Shown: positions 1 through 10,624 of the stretch, piece after piece | How positions within the stretch are numbered: the first letter of the stretch is position 1 | Layout of the letters: the number at the start of each line of letters is the position of its first letter | DNA from: Sphaeroforma arctica JP610 | Lineage: Eukaryota; Opisthokonta; Ichthyosporea; Ichthyophonida | Length of the DNA stretch: 21,521 nt | Assembly: GCF_001186125.1 (NCBI RefSeq) | Contig: NW_014040118.1 | Coordinates: 13,868 to 35,388, forward strand | Reading direction: 5' to 3' | The notes under the pieces: model-generated | Told to the model about the DNA's origin: nothing | The model's input: the letters and a program-made list of their open reading frames with translations, nothing else | Database searches by the model: none | Position numbers and translations under genes: made by a program

Positions 1-1928
1 CGATTTATGGTAATGATTACGAGTGCTTCTGTCCTTCTGGCTACACTTTTAATGGCGTCACGTGTCAAGGTGAGTACGAAGACTTGTTGGTAGATCTCTT
101 GCGTTCTCTCTCAGTCGTCCAGGACCTTCCAATTCGTCTAAGGTGTCTTTACACAAACCTTAGGCGTTTATTACTACCTTTGAGACGAAGCCTCTATTAC
201 TAAGTTTGATTCTAAAAAAATATTTTCTTGAAAAACCACTTCTGAAACCCCCTTCTTCTGAAGTGAAATTCGGACATGAGGTCCACTCAGTATTAGCACC
301 GTTGTCCTAACAGTATTGATCTTGATGGCATCATTCCTAGTGACAACAACGTACGTAATGGCGAAATATGCGCTGGGACTAACACATCTAATTCACCCTT
401 TTATACCACATAGATAACTGTGACACATACAATTGTTCATGCCAACGCGACATGTCAGGGTACAATCGATGGTATTCTATGCGTTTGCGATGACTTACAC
501 GTCGGAGATGGCACTGACTGCGCACTTTGTGGAGTATGAACACTCTTCAACGAAGGCGAATGTCTAGGTACGTGGTCATGCTGTTTGCGTTGTCCATCTA
601 TAGAACGGGACTGCTCGACAATATGTCAATTTCGACTGTTGTGCTTTGTCCACTCAAGCGAATTTGAGTCCTAGATTTTTCCTAACGGTCACCAATATTT
701 TATACAATTTTTTAGATTGTTCAAGTGCCATGGAAGATCTTGATTGTACAGAGTGCACGTTGAGTGGGGAGGATCGCATTTGCACTGCCTGCAGCCCGTA
801 TATGAAAACGAACGGTTCAGAGTGCGTAGGTAAGGGTTTTGTAGATTTGCACAACGTACACTCAAGTTACAATGAGTATTTCTTCTTGAATTAGGGCTAA
901 ATTCCCCATTCGTAGTTGCATTATAAATTGTTCTCAATACATCGTTGTCTTTATTCTAAGGTCCCTCCGAGTTTAATTCATATTTTTTATTTTGACCTGC
1001 AGATAACTGCCAGAGCATCGAGTGTGAGGAATCGAAGGAATGCGTTGCAGATGCAGAGCCATTGAGTTCTCGGTGTATGTGTTCCGCTCCATTAGTTGTG
1101 GACGGACTTGGCTGTGCCGAATGCCTCCCTGGAACAGCATATGATTTCAGCAACTTGCCGGGCGAATGCGCAAGTATGTACAGTTATTCGATTTTTTGTT
1201 TATTTACGGATTTTATTTTTTTATATCCTGGTCAATAAAATACCTAGCATTGCGTGCTTGTTACAAGAGGTTGCAGGTCAAAATTTTACTTTCTTATTTG
1301 GGTACGCCTGATTTTCTTTTTATTATCATGCAGTATGCACTGTCGTACTGGAGGATTTGCATGTAATGGAATGCGGGTCTCGAATAGTTGAGGAAGAAGT
1401 GCGACGCCCCATATACGACAAGACGACAGGCGAGCCCCAATGTAGAATACTACCGCACGAAGTGTACTCAAGGGATGGTGGTGGCTGATGGCACCAGTCC
1501 ATGTGTAGCGGTGTCGCCTACGCCTAGTACAGCCCTATCACATATCATGACCGCTTCTCCTACGATGACGGCATCACCCATGATAACAGCATCACCTACG
1601 ATGACAGCATCACCCACGATGACATTATCGCCCACGATGAAAGCATCACCCATAATGACAGCATCTACCACGATGGCATCATCTCCCATGTCGACACCAA
1701 CGCGTACCATTACACTTTCGTCTACTATGACAGCTTCAACTACCATGACATCGTCATACCCATTGACAGCTTTGCCTTCGATGACTTCGTCGCCAAGTCC
1801 ATCCGCAAACTGTGCGACAATCAATCCACTCTGCGTGGGCTGTGATTTCGCCGATGTCGGCGATGGTAGTCTGTTGATTTGTATTGAATGTGCCGCGGGC
1901 TATTCTGCGCTGGATTCTGCGTGCATAG
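1..1928 (+). other. First cysteine-rich exon cassette (modules I-V)
   Basis: Five exons encode extracellular disulfide modules. Exon 1-69 is the C-terminal half of an EGF domain (ends FNGVTCQG). Exon 414-567 is a module with CVCDD and GECLG. Exon 716-829 is intact and has a CxxC pattern (CTEC, CTAC). Exon 1003-1173 is intact and ends GTAYDFSNLPGECA. Exon 1334-1928 carries a short cysteine segment, a Ser/Thr/Met/Pro repeat linker and a closing module (CVGCDF, CIECAAGY). Exons begin and end in phase 1, the class typical of shuffled extracellular modules. Exon 414-567 has one extra T near 445 and a TGA (537-539) where the second cassette has a glycine codon. Exon 1334-1928 changes frame near 1440. 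The introns between them (70-413, 568-715, 830-1002, 1174-1333) show nothing else. Confidence 0.75.
1549..1750 (+). repeat. 18-bp coding minisatellite (MTASPT repeats)
   Basis: About eight tandem copies of an 18-bp unit, roughly ATGACAGCATCACCCACG, encode the hexapeptide MTASPT. The array then fades into related Thr/Ser/Met sequence to about 1800. The unit length is a multiple of three, so the frame is kept. The likely role is an O-glycosylated stalk or linker between the cysteine modules of the surface protein. Confidence 0.85.
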
Positions 1929-2113
1929 GTAAGTGCTCCAAGCTGGCATTATAAGGCTCACCTATGCAGTGGAGTCGTATTGCAAACATAATTACACTAG
2001 TCTCTATCGATGTCGAGCAGAAAAAATGCTATGAGTCTTATTGATGGCCTACATGTCGTTGTACCTCACAGTATTCTATCTGGTTATGCCACTGTCTCTC
2101 GCTATCTGCACAG

Positions 2114-5100
2114 CTTGTGACGTAGCTACTGCGACTACCAAATGTGCGGAATGCCAGTCGAACGGCGAAGGGGTCGTGTGCACCGGATGTGCTGCCAATT
2201 ACACGAGGCATGAATCTGAGAGTGACGTCATCACATGCAGTGTGTATAGTACGGCCATGGGACCGCTTCGGTTCTATAGTGTCGTTTGAGCCCGGTATTG
2301 TCAAGGTGGTTCTGATGTCGTCGTTGTTTTGTTTGTATGATATATACTGATATGAAGAATAAGACAAGCTCTACCACTCAACTGCAACCACAACTTTGTG
2401 CCTTCCAACGTTTGTAAATGATTGTTGCTTTGGCAACCCTTGTAGTGTTGCCAGCAGCACGTGTACCTCGATCTTCGGAAATGACTACACCTGCGCCTGC
2501 CCATCAGGATTCACTTTCAACGGAATCACATGCCAAGGTAAAGTAAATACATACGTTGCCGATTTTTGTTGTGATCAGATTCACTGCCGAGTTTTGGTGA
2601 AAGTTCCAGACGATTAACACACGCTTCGCTGGCATTGAAATAGATGTTCCTATGTCTGATTTTATGTTGACCGATAACTGTGACGGCAATAATTGCCATC
2701 AGAACTCGACATATTCGGGCACGTCGGAAGGGTTCTTGTGTGTATGCGATGACGGGCTTGTCGGTTCAGGCACAGATTGCATTCCCTGCGGCGTGGGAAC
2801 GGTATACAGCAGCGGCGAATGTATGGGTATGTTTCAAGTATAATTAAACTTTGACGGTCGCGAGGATTGATTCATTCGGATATCAGCTTTAGTTCGTTTC
2901 AATCTTGGGCCACTCGTCTCTCTGACTCAATATCCGCCCAACATAATAACTGTTGAAATCACAGCTTGCTCCACGGCTACCGGCGATCCCGACTGGACGG
3001 AGTGTAGTAGAAGCTGGGACGTCGGTCAACTCTAATGCCTGCAGCAACTACAAAAGCTGTCGGATACGCTGTGCATAGGTATGTTCAATCTCTTGTTTGG
3101 ATATGGAATATACGACGAAGAATCAGACATATTTTTTACCTTCTCGCTTTCGTTCCAGCTGTACCTCACTAGAACTGTTTGCGATTCACGCTGACGTTCA
3201 TCGCATCCGGTTACTCAGAACGTCGTACTCACATGCTTGTATATTTACCCTATTTTACAGACAATTGTCAGGGCGTCATTTGTGACGAATTGAAGGAGTG
3301 CGTCTCGACCCCCCTTGAGAGCCAGTGCGCTTGTTCGGCTCCATTGGCTACAAGCGGAAACGAATGCACAGTGTGTGAGGCTGGAACAGCATATGACTAC
3401 AGCAGTCTGCCGGGTCTCTGTCAATGTAAGAGGGCAAATTGTGTGAACTTATGTGTTTGTAGATGTGGGCATGGCAACAATCCGTATTCTGTGACGGCGA
3501 TATTGTTTTCAAATGACGCTACCTTTGTCCAAAAGACACTGTTTGTACATTTTTGTGTCTGGCACTGTTGATCCTTACCTGTGTCGGTTGTATCTCGATT
3601 GAGAGCTGAGGAATCTGGCTTAGTTATTTTAACAGCTATTTGTATCAAATATTAACAAATTTCAATGTACCGACGGGCTACATAGTGGTTAATGACGGTC
3701 TCAGCCCGTGCATACGCGTAATTTCATCCCCTACCACGTCTGCCAGTGGTTCTCGCAGTGTGGTAGCCTCTTCATTGAGCACGGTCCAGCCATCGAGATC
3801 AGTGACAGCTGTCGCTTCGCTCACGTCGTCTCCCACGGCAAGTGTTAGTCGCAGTGGCATCCCCATCTGGTACAGCCGAGGCGTCGCCATCGGTGACTCC
3901 CTCGATTCTTTTGACAACAAGCGCCTCTCAGAGTGCAGTAGCAACTGTGTCCATTACTGCTCAGGCAATGTCTTCCCAGACGGTTGCAGCTTCGCCTACA
4001 CCCTCATCACTACCAACAACTACCGTTTCTAGTAGTGTGGTTGCCATTCCGTTTAGCACAGTAAAGACTTCACCTTCGGTTCTCGCGACCATAAGCGCGT
4101 CTCAAAATGAGGACGCGACTCCATCTACCACTGCCCAGGCAACATCCTCACAAACAATACCAGCGTCACCCTCGTTTGCGACAACTCCAAGTGTTTTCCG
4201 TAGTATGAATGCATCCCCATCCAGTACTGTTGTGGCGTCACCATCAGCTCTCCCGGCTATCAGTGCTTCTCACAGTTACCGCCCAGGCAACATCATCACA
4301 AACAATACCGGCGTCACCCTCGTTTGCGACAACTCCAAGTGTTTCCCGTAGTATGAATGCATCCCCATCCAGTACTGTTGTGGCGTCACCATCAGCTCTC
4401 CCGGCTATCAGTGCTTCTTATAGTGTAGGAGCGACTCCAACACTACCGCACAGGCAACGTCGTCTAAGACAGCCGCAGCGACGGTTCTGCCAAGTCCAAG
4501 TAATTCGCAGAGTGTAGGAGTGACTCCATCCACCACCGCGCAGGCAACAGCGTCTAAGACAGTCGAAGCAACAGTTCTGATAAGTGCAAGTAATTCTCAG
4601 AGTCTCGCGTACCAGCATTACATCGGCGTCGGCATCGCCAGGTCTTGACGTTGTGGATTCTGTGCCACCGTGTGCGTTGCCGACAGGGGCTATAAAGCCG
4701 TCGCAATCGGTGCTACCGTCACTGACGAACAAACCAACGCCTTCAGTGTTACCTTATTCCTCGGTCACTAGCGCTTCGTCGTTAACGATTAACGACCTCG
4801 GCCGTGCGCACCAGTGCCCCCTCCCGGTCTGAGGCACCTCCGCAAGCATCGCAGACAAGCGCTACCTCTCGAACGAGTGAGGCATTGATAAGTGCGTTCC
4901 CGACTAGTACACCTTCCCTATCCAACCAGCCGTCACAGACACCCCAGCCGACACCGTGTGTGAAACCTGATCCCAGTATCAGCGTCGTGCCTCCATCAGC
5001 CAATCCCACGAGGTCAGCACAGCCAGCGCAGTCAAGCACGGCAACTCCCACGTCCACCGAGCTCTCGTCGTCACGTACGCCATCGTCATCTAGTTCCGTA

Positions 5101-5250
5101 TCGCCAGCTAGTTCGGTCACACCAAGCAGCACGACGTTGCCGTGTATGACTGCATCAAATCCGTGTTTTGAACTCGACAAGGCCTGTGTGACAGATCCCA
5201 TGTTGGCCAAAGAATACTTTTGCCAGTATTCTGCCGGCTATTTCGCCGGG
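2114..5250 (+). other. Second copy of the cysteine-rich exon cassette
   Basis: This region repeats the module order of 1-1928. 2114-2239 is a CxxC module (CAEC, CTGC). About 2418-2537 is an EGF (ends FNGITCQG, 18 of 23 residues identical to the exon at 1-69). 2644-2826 carries CVCDD and GECMG. 2965-3078 is a CxxC module that ends LCIG but is crossed by frame changes and a TAA. 3261-3425 is intact (GTAYDYSSLPGLCQ). About 3640-5250 is a very long Ser/Thr/Pro exon that opens with GYIVVNDGLSPC and closes with a cysteine module (CVTDPM, CQYSAGY). Matching exon ends lie 2.25-2.47 kb apart, so the cassette arose by tandem duplication. The exon near 2418 seems to have AA where an acceptor AG is expected. 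No clean donor was found after 5250. Introns here show nothing else. Confidence 0.72.
3722..5150 (+). repeat. Ser/Thr/Pro-rich linker exon with internal repeats
   Basis: About 1.4 kb of low-complexity coding sequence rich in Ser, Thr, Pro, Ala and Val, for example TTPSVSRSMNASPSSTVVAS. It includes a 148-bp direct tandem duplication (about 4129-4276 and 4277-4424) and repeated TPSTTAQATSS-type motifs. The Ser/Thr/Pro reading moves between all three frames, near 3845-3870, 4280, 4440, 4610 and 4790, so no single frame covers the exon. This composition is typical of a heavily O-glycosylated, mucin-like stalk. Repeat slippage followed by loss of selection would explain the frame changes. Confidence 0.75.
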
Positions 5251-5579
5251 GAGTCTTTCGTTTTTGTCTTCTTTCTTTCTGTCTTGTCCAGCTTGAAGTA
5301 TGCGTAAAAGTCGTTGGCGTGAACCATATGACATCGATAACCCATTTGATCAAGCATTCCGATACGAACTATTCCTTTCGAACGCATTTTGATTGTATGC
5401 GTCCACCAACAACCAATTTTTTCGCCTCTGAATACTGTTGACAATGCTTATAAGCCAAGGGGTCCTAAGTCTTATTTCAGCAATCGGATAGTATTGGTTC
5501 GAATAGAGACCGACAGGAGCCCACGTCGAATTATTCACAACTAAACTTAACATTTGTCAACGTCTCATTGATCATACAG

Positions 5580-5815
5580 TTGACGATGGAAGTCCATGCG
5601 TAGATATTGATGAGTGCCTGGATTCTTCCTGTAATCCGCTAGCAACGTGTACTAATCTGGACAGGTCCTTCAAGTGTGAATGCCCAAATTCTCATTATGG
5701 TGACGGTCACCTGTGCGAGGAAAAAAAAGTGTGCATCGTTGAAGAAGAATATGAATTGGCGCCAGATATTTATGATTCTCGAACATGCCCATACACTCCA
5801 CTCCACCTTATTTGA
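5580..5815 (+). other. Calcium-binding EGF exon
   Basis: The acceptor at 5576-5579 opens an exon whose first 45 or so residues are a textbook calcium-binding EGF: DIDEC, then a cysteine, ATC, the hydroxylation-type segment CTNLDRSFKCEC, and a closing GDGHLC. The DIDE start and the Asn before the aromatic residue are the calcium ligands of this family. After the domain the frame continues (CIVEEEYELAPDIYDSRTC) to a TGA near 5815, which may lie beyond a missed donor. The exon sits after the long Ser/Thr/Pro exon and before a different cysteine-rich type. Confidence 0.85.
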
Positions 5816-5943
5816 TGGATTGTGACATTCTATAGTTGTGACATTCTTTTCTAATAGTAATTTTCCGTTGCGATCGAGTGTGTATCCTCGACTTGTCATA
5901 TCTTTTAGCTCAATCTCTGCTGATTTTATGCGTCCCTCTCCAG

Positions 5944-6372
5944 GCTGTGCCTTTCTTATACTGTCTGCAATGGAGTAACTACGTACGAAGCTACCCCCGG
6001 GACAACTGTGTCTGATCGAGAATGTGCCCCAGTCACTGAATGTGAAGAAGATGAATATGAGAAAACTGACAAGGCTGCGGGTGGCGCCCCGGTTTCTGTC
6101 TGCCTGAGTGACCAGTGCGAGAGCGGATACCTTAACTCTAATGGAAGTTTCGCAAGTGTCTGTGCCACTCCGGTCATCTCATGCGATCCCGGCTTTACAC
6201 TCGCCGTACCCTGCCTTTGGCTTGGAATTTTGTGATGTATGTACGATATGTATTGTGTTCGCCGAGACGATCGATGGGGAATGTACCTCAAACGCAGACA
6301 CCATCTGTAGAGAAATCAACGTGGTCAACGATCCCATGACGTTGCGGAATTCGATCGAAGAAATTGGAATCA
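5944..6372 (+). other. Cysteine-rich exons with TTYEATPGT motif
   Basis: After a CCAG acceptor at about 5943 the frame gives CNGVTTYEATPGTTVSDREC, then alternating cysteines (CLSDQC, CATPVISC). A second coding piece from about 6268 reads DGECTSNADTICREINVV and ends at a clean phase 1 donor (6373). The YEATPGT...SDREC pattern resembles receptor cysteine-rich repeats that often accompany EGF modules in holozoan surface proteins; that comparison is from memory. The donor of the first piece near 6200 is uncertain. The following intron, 6373-6628, holds nothing recognisable. Confidence 0.6.
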
Positions 6373-6628
6373 GTAAGTACTGCTCTGTGCTTTGCTAGGC
6401 TCGATGAAATAGACCGTTTTGCACTTGAAGAGAGGCTCGTGTATGTACGGCTACACAAAGTCTCGATGTATTTACTTTAAATGTCTGTACGTATTGAAAG
6501 GGTCACTTGAAGCCGCCCACTGTGATAGTCTGTCACATTTTATGATGTACAACGTCTCTCGATCTTCATGAGATACTTCCAACCCGAGTCAACCCGTTCG
6601 TTTGTCCATATTTGCCTTCCGTACACAG

Positions 6629-9063
6629 ATAATATCATCGTTGATATGCAGTTGGCTTCGGTACCAGAATAGGTGACCGGGTGCGAATCGAAGGAACAGA
6701 CATGGGAATCAGTAATCAGATTGGGGATAATACTTCAAGAGAAGTACCAAAATAGGCGATGAAAACAACTGTAACGGCAGCAATTGCCTCGGTGAATTCA
6801 GTCTTGTCGGCAATTGAAATACCTTCGGGTATGTAGCTACTTTTTCAATGCGGGGGGCCGATATGAGCAAAATGCTCTCATAAATACATTTCAAAACATT
6901 GGATTACGCAACTACCACGCATTGAATCATTTCTCGGTTGCCTACACTAGGTAGGTGAGATATATACTAATGTAGAATAGAAGGAAGGGGGGAATATCTA
7001 ATCTCACCCCTTATTGTATAAATATAAGCGGGGACAGTAGAAATCTACTAAGAGGGTTAGATTCCATTAGACAATTTACATGACTTGAATTATTTTCACT
7101 GCAGCGTTGGAGTGTGTTTCGGCGATAATAGCGAACTTAAAGACTCGAATGACCTTGGAGCCAATTTGAAAGCCGGAACAAGAAATCGGATGATGAGTAA
7201 CAACCTGATAGGTAAGTTTATTGCAGATACTTTTTCTTTTGCTGTACTTCAAGGGAGGAGGAAGTTATTCTCGGAAGGTCAATTCTGAAAAGACTTTCTA
7301 AGCTAGGCTTTAAAAGAAAGTGTGTTTGGACGATCCAATCGTTTATTTGATTATCCTATATTGACTTGACTGCAGGACGAGATGTAGTATTCGGTGATTT
7401 CAACCAGATCGGAGACAACGTTGTGATAAGCGATGACGTATCTGTTGGTAGCAACATTACCATCGAATCTAATACTGTCATTGATGATGACACAACCTTG
7501 GATAATAATATAAGGATTGGTGCCTACAACTGAATCGAAAACAATGTCACAATCGGAGATGGGTGTCAAACCGGTGCTCAAACCACGGTAAGGGATTCTT
7601 CGAGATGTCATCAGAATTTGTACATACCTTGTACCAATATATCCTGAATGTAGTGATTATCTCAATTACACGTGATATCGAGGACATGCGAGCCGCAACG
7701 TGTTAGGGCATGCGAGCCGTAACGTGTTACACCCGCGTACCATATTGCGGTATATTCTCAAGTTATGTTTGTGTACATTGAGGATCATAATAGATCTTAA
7801 TGACTGTTTCGCATTGTCAGAGATATTTCGAATCCATTTAAGGGTTTTTAGGGGTTATAAACTCAAAACCCTAATATCTAAGCACAGAGTATTCATGCCG
7901 TTTCTTGAATCACATAAACGCAGCTAGAGACGGGCGTTCGTCTGGGCGGTGGCAACATCATCGGTGACCAGAGTTGAATTCAAGAAGGAACGGTAATGGG
8001 AAATAATACCTCCACGGGGTAGAACAGCACTGTAGGGAGGCGCAACGAATGAGGTTCGAACGTGACTGTTGGAGACGATGGGTATACAGGTGACGACTGC
8101 CTTTTGGAAGGCAACGTCCGTATCGGTCGCGGCGTGAATCTGGGTGATGAAATTGTTGTTGAAGAAGGGGTTGAGATAGGTGAAGACGACTCCTACCATG
8201 ACGAGGGTCCACAGCGACGGACAGCCGTCCTACACCGGCCCGATAGAAGGGCTTCAGCCGCATCCAGACGGTTTATGAGTATCACCAGAGTGGGTTCAGC
8301 TAGTCGGATCAATGCTGGTGCGCGTATCGCCATTGGAGCTCAGCTGGGTAGGAACGTTACTTGTCGAGCGCGAGCGCTGATTGGACCAAACTGTACGCTT
8401 GCTGAAAACACACGTATGTTATCCGTGGCTCTGATAGCAAAGGTTACATCTGTCCGAATTGGTTTTTTTGTTTATTTTGTTTTTCCAACTCCCTATATCG
8501 GCGCCCAGTTCACATTTTGGTATCTATGTGGACTATATTTACATCCTTTATTTTGATGAATCTCCTTCGGTTGCCAATAAACTTTTCTAGAGCACAGAAA
8601 TCCTGCCGTTAGTTTCTCTCGTTACCAATTTCAAGCTAACACTCGTACATGCCATTCCCATACTTGTTGATGAGGGTACTCGATTAGGCTTCAATGTCAC
8701 CACTGGCACAGGCTGTACACTTGGTCGAGACTCAGCGCTTGGGTCTCATTCTCAGCTAAAACCACAGTCCACTATTGGTGAGCAAACGGTGGCGGGACGA
8801 AATACACGGATTGGTGCCAGGAGTAGGGTGAGTCATAACTCGACACTGGCGTACGGGAACTCGATAGGAGATAACGTGACGCTCCACCATGATTTAAGAA
8901 TGGGATCAAATAATACCATTGAAGACGACGTTATCCTGTGATCCAATGTGCGATTAGGACATCGCAATGTTCTGCGCCGAGGAGTGGTCGTTCTAGATAA
9001 TGTGATTATTGGAGACGATGCAGACTTTGCGGAGGGCAGTATCGCCAGTTTGCTTGCGTACAC
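6629..9063 (+). other. Left-handed beta-helix ectodomain (hexapeptide repeats)
   Basis: Exons 6629-6828, 7105-7211, 7376-7587, 7924-8413 and the start of 8598-9322 encode a long run of hexads with an aliphatic residue every sixth position, often followed by Gly. Examples are IGDNVV ISDDVS VGSNIT at 7410 and VRIGRGVNLGDEIVVEEGV at 8116. At least 40 hexads are recognisable, more than in most bacterial LpxA/GlmU-type acyltransferases. No acyltransferase active-site segment is seen, so a structural or ligand-binding role is likelier. Splice phases match across all five exons. Stops occur at 6815, 7531, 7975, 8020, 8050 and 8939, and one frame change lies in exon 6629-6828. Part of 8190-8290 no longer follows the hexad rhythm. 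The region joins directly to the membrane helix. Confidence 0.8.
7588..7923 (+). other. Intron with a short tandem repeat
   Basis: Intron between two beta-helix exons, with donor GTAAGG and acceptor CGCAG. It carries a 24-bp direct repeat in two copies (about 7686-7733, unit CATGCGAGCCGCAACGTGTT plus four bases). Nothing else is recognised in it. Confidence 0.6.
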
Positions 9064-9112
9064 CAATGAGGAGCGGTGGGAACTGGAAAATGCCGGGTCC
9101 AATAATACTGAT

Positions 9113-9319
9113 ATGATTGTTGCCGTTATAGGTTCTCTCATGGCCGTCAAAGCCCTGGCCATCGGTTTGACATTCGGTGTAAGAACTCATTTGGAAGTCA
9201 AGAGGGCCAAAGAATGGGCCAATCGACCCCTGCCAAGTGCTTTGCTGAATGTCGATGTCTATGGCGAACAGGGACAGACTGAGGAAAATGTAGCTGTTAG
9301 AGTGTATGATGGTAGTCCT
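9113..9319 (+). other. Transmembrane helix and short cytoplasmic tail
   Basis: Directly after the beta-helix, residues encoded at 9113-9181 (MIVAVIGSLMAVKALAIGLT and the next few) form one hydrophobic stretch of about 23 residues. It is interrupted by a single Lys and followed by a basic stop-transfer segment (RTHLEVKRAKEW). About 45 cytoplasmic residues follow, with one tyrosine context, VDVYGEQGQ. The segment TEENVAV at 9278-9298 resembles TEETVAI just before the downstream kinase. The layout is that of a receptor juxtamembrane region cut short before its kinase. Confidence 0.65.
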
Positions 9320-9321
9320 TG

Positions 9322-9327
9322 AATAAA
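9322..9327 (+). terminator. AATAAA overlapping the stop codon
   Basis: The sequence TGAATAAA joins the final stop (9320-9322) to a canonical polyadenylation hexamer. If used, the 3' untranslated region would be only some 15-30 nt. The match could be chance. Confidence 0.35.
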
Positions 9328-9540
9328 GCGTAATTGTATATTATAATGTGTTGAATTTCTCTATTACTGTTCGAATGAATTTATTTCTGATCTCACCCTC
9401 AGTTATATACTGATGGTGTCTGTACTAGTGTTCAACCACTTGGGTTGGCCAGGGTAGAAACTCATATGATCAGTATGAGAAACCTTGTGCAGAACACTTT
9501 AGTACTCTGATATATTTCTAGAAATAAATATATCACTGTC

Positions 9541-9640
9541 TCTGCTACGTACTCTCGGGCACGTCGCTTTCACTGTTACGTACTCTCGGGGAGGTTCGGT
9601 TTCTCTGTTACATACTCTCGGGCTGACCCACCTATAAATA
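9541..9640. repeat. Three TACTCTCGGG boxes followed by TATAAATA
   Basis: The sequence CTGCTACGTACTCTCGGG and two close variants (at about 9551, 9580 and 9612) repeat every 30 bp or so. A TATAAATA follows at 9633-9640 and an AATAAA at about 9754. The arrangement resembles a promoter block or the regulatory part of an old repeat element. No matching terminal repeats or coding parts were found, so its origin is open. Confidence 0.4.
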
Positions 9641-9757
9641 GATGAATTTAAGAAGAAGTCTTAAATTACTCTTTAGCTGCTGACGTAAAACGTTATTAAC
9701 GTAATTATGAGCGAGCTGACTCTGACAGTCTCTCACTCCCTCTCAATTTTACAATAA

Positions 9758-9885
9758 AGGGCTGAAGGCTGAAAGCTGAAGACTGAAGGCATATAAAGAC
9801 TGAAGGCTGAAGGCTGAAGGCGGAGGAGCTGAAGGGCTGAAGGCTGAAGGCGGAGGAGCTGAAGGGCTGAAGGCTGAAGAGCTGG
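9758..9885. repeat. GGCTGAA heptamer array
   Basis: An imperfect tandem array of the 7-bp unit GGCTGAA. Inside it a higher-order unit of about 31 bp, containing GGCGGAGGAGCTGAAGGGCT, occurs twice. It has the same period as the GGGCTCA array 0.8 kb downstream, and the units share GGCT. No coding role is likely. Confidence 0.8.
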
Positions 9886-10624
9886 ATTATGAAATTGTTG
9901 ATTTTGTAGATGGGTTGGGCAGAAACATTGAACAAATGAAAATTTGTCGAAAAACGTTGACGTATTGAAGCTGTTGGTGTTGACTCGATGAAAATTTATC
10001 GAAAACGTTGACGTTTCTGAAGAGTAGGCGATCCTCTGTACAACGACAGGCATCACGACAGACGTGGATAATCTTCTGTACAGGGACAGGCATCACAATT
10101 TCGCAGGTAAAAATAACTCATAAGATTTTCTTGAGAAAGAAATGATGCTTCTGAAGCGATGTGGCGTGGATGCTGGGGAACAGCTCCCTTCTGCGTTGTG
10201 GCATATTTGTGTCATTTTTACTGTTGTTTAGTCGTTGTCGCAGTTTCGCTAGCTGCTGAAGCTACGAAGGCTGGTGACGATATGTCCGAAAAATCGGGCT
10301 GCAAAATATTTACAACAAGAGCCAAAAAAACAAAACAAACCAAAAATTCTAGCAGGTCAAAATCGAGGAAAAATTTCGCGCAAAAAACAAAAACAAAAAA
10401 AACCCTTATCTCGATTGACGATTGGCCCTGGTGAAGAAGAAAAAAAACATAAAATTGGTGCTGGGCTGCTACAAGTCGACGAGGCCAAAATTACTCCAAG
10501 CTGGGAAATTTCAAAATAGAGTAATCGATAGTCTGTAGAAGAGTCGGGGACTCAGAGTCTCTCCACGGTAAGTCGACTCTCAGGTCCAAGGACTCAGACC
10601 TAGTAGGGACTCAGAGCCAGAGCT

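Larger units (their letters stand above)
1..9322 (+). pseudogene. Decayed gene for an EGF / beta-helix transmembrane surface protein, 5'-truncated
   Basis: The gene enters from the left edge and ends at TGA 9320-9322. Recognisable exons: 1-69, 414-567, 716-829, 1003-1173, 1334-1928, 2114-2239, about 2418-2537, 2644-2826, 2965-3078, 3261-3425, about 3640-5250, 5580-5810, about 5944-6200, about 6268-6372, 6629-6828, 7105-7211, 7376-7587, 7924-8413 and 8598-9322. Most borders are clean GT-AG and splice phases agree between neighbours. The product would be a type I surface protein: cysteine-rich/EGF modules, Ser/Thr/Pro linkers, a calcium-binding EGF, a hexapeptide beta-helix, one membrane helix and a tail of about 45 residues. 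In-frame stops lie at 537, 6815, 7531, 7975, 8020, 8050 and 8939, and frame changes occur in exons 414-567, 1334-1928, 2965-3078, 3640-5250 and 6629-6828. I infer a pseudogene, probably the outer half of a former receptor tyrosine kinase whose kinase lies downstream. No named orthologue is recognised. Confidence 0.75.

Noticed and set aside
1468-1824. Minus-strand open frame of 118 codons with Val/Asp repeats
   Set aside because: It is the reverse of the MTASPT coding repeat, and the plus-strand frame has matching splice sites and cysteine modules.
4782-5210. Minus-strand open frame of 142 codons opposite the Ser/Thr/Pro exon
   Set aside because: It mirrors the low-complexity plus-strand sequence and shows no domain.
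8046-8066. tRNA T-loop-like GGTTCGAA
   Set aside because: It lies in a beta-helix exon and no cloverleaf partner arms are present.
10159-10519. Open frames with Lys-rich products in the A-rich stretch
   Set aside because: Composition follows the A-rich DNA. No domain, splice context or homology is recognised.
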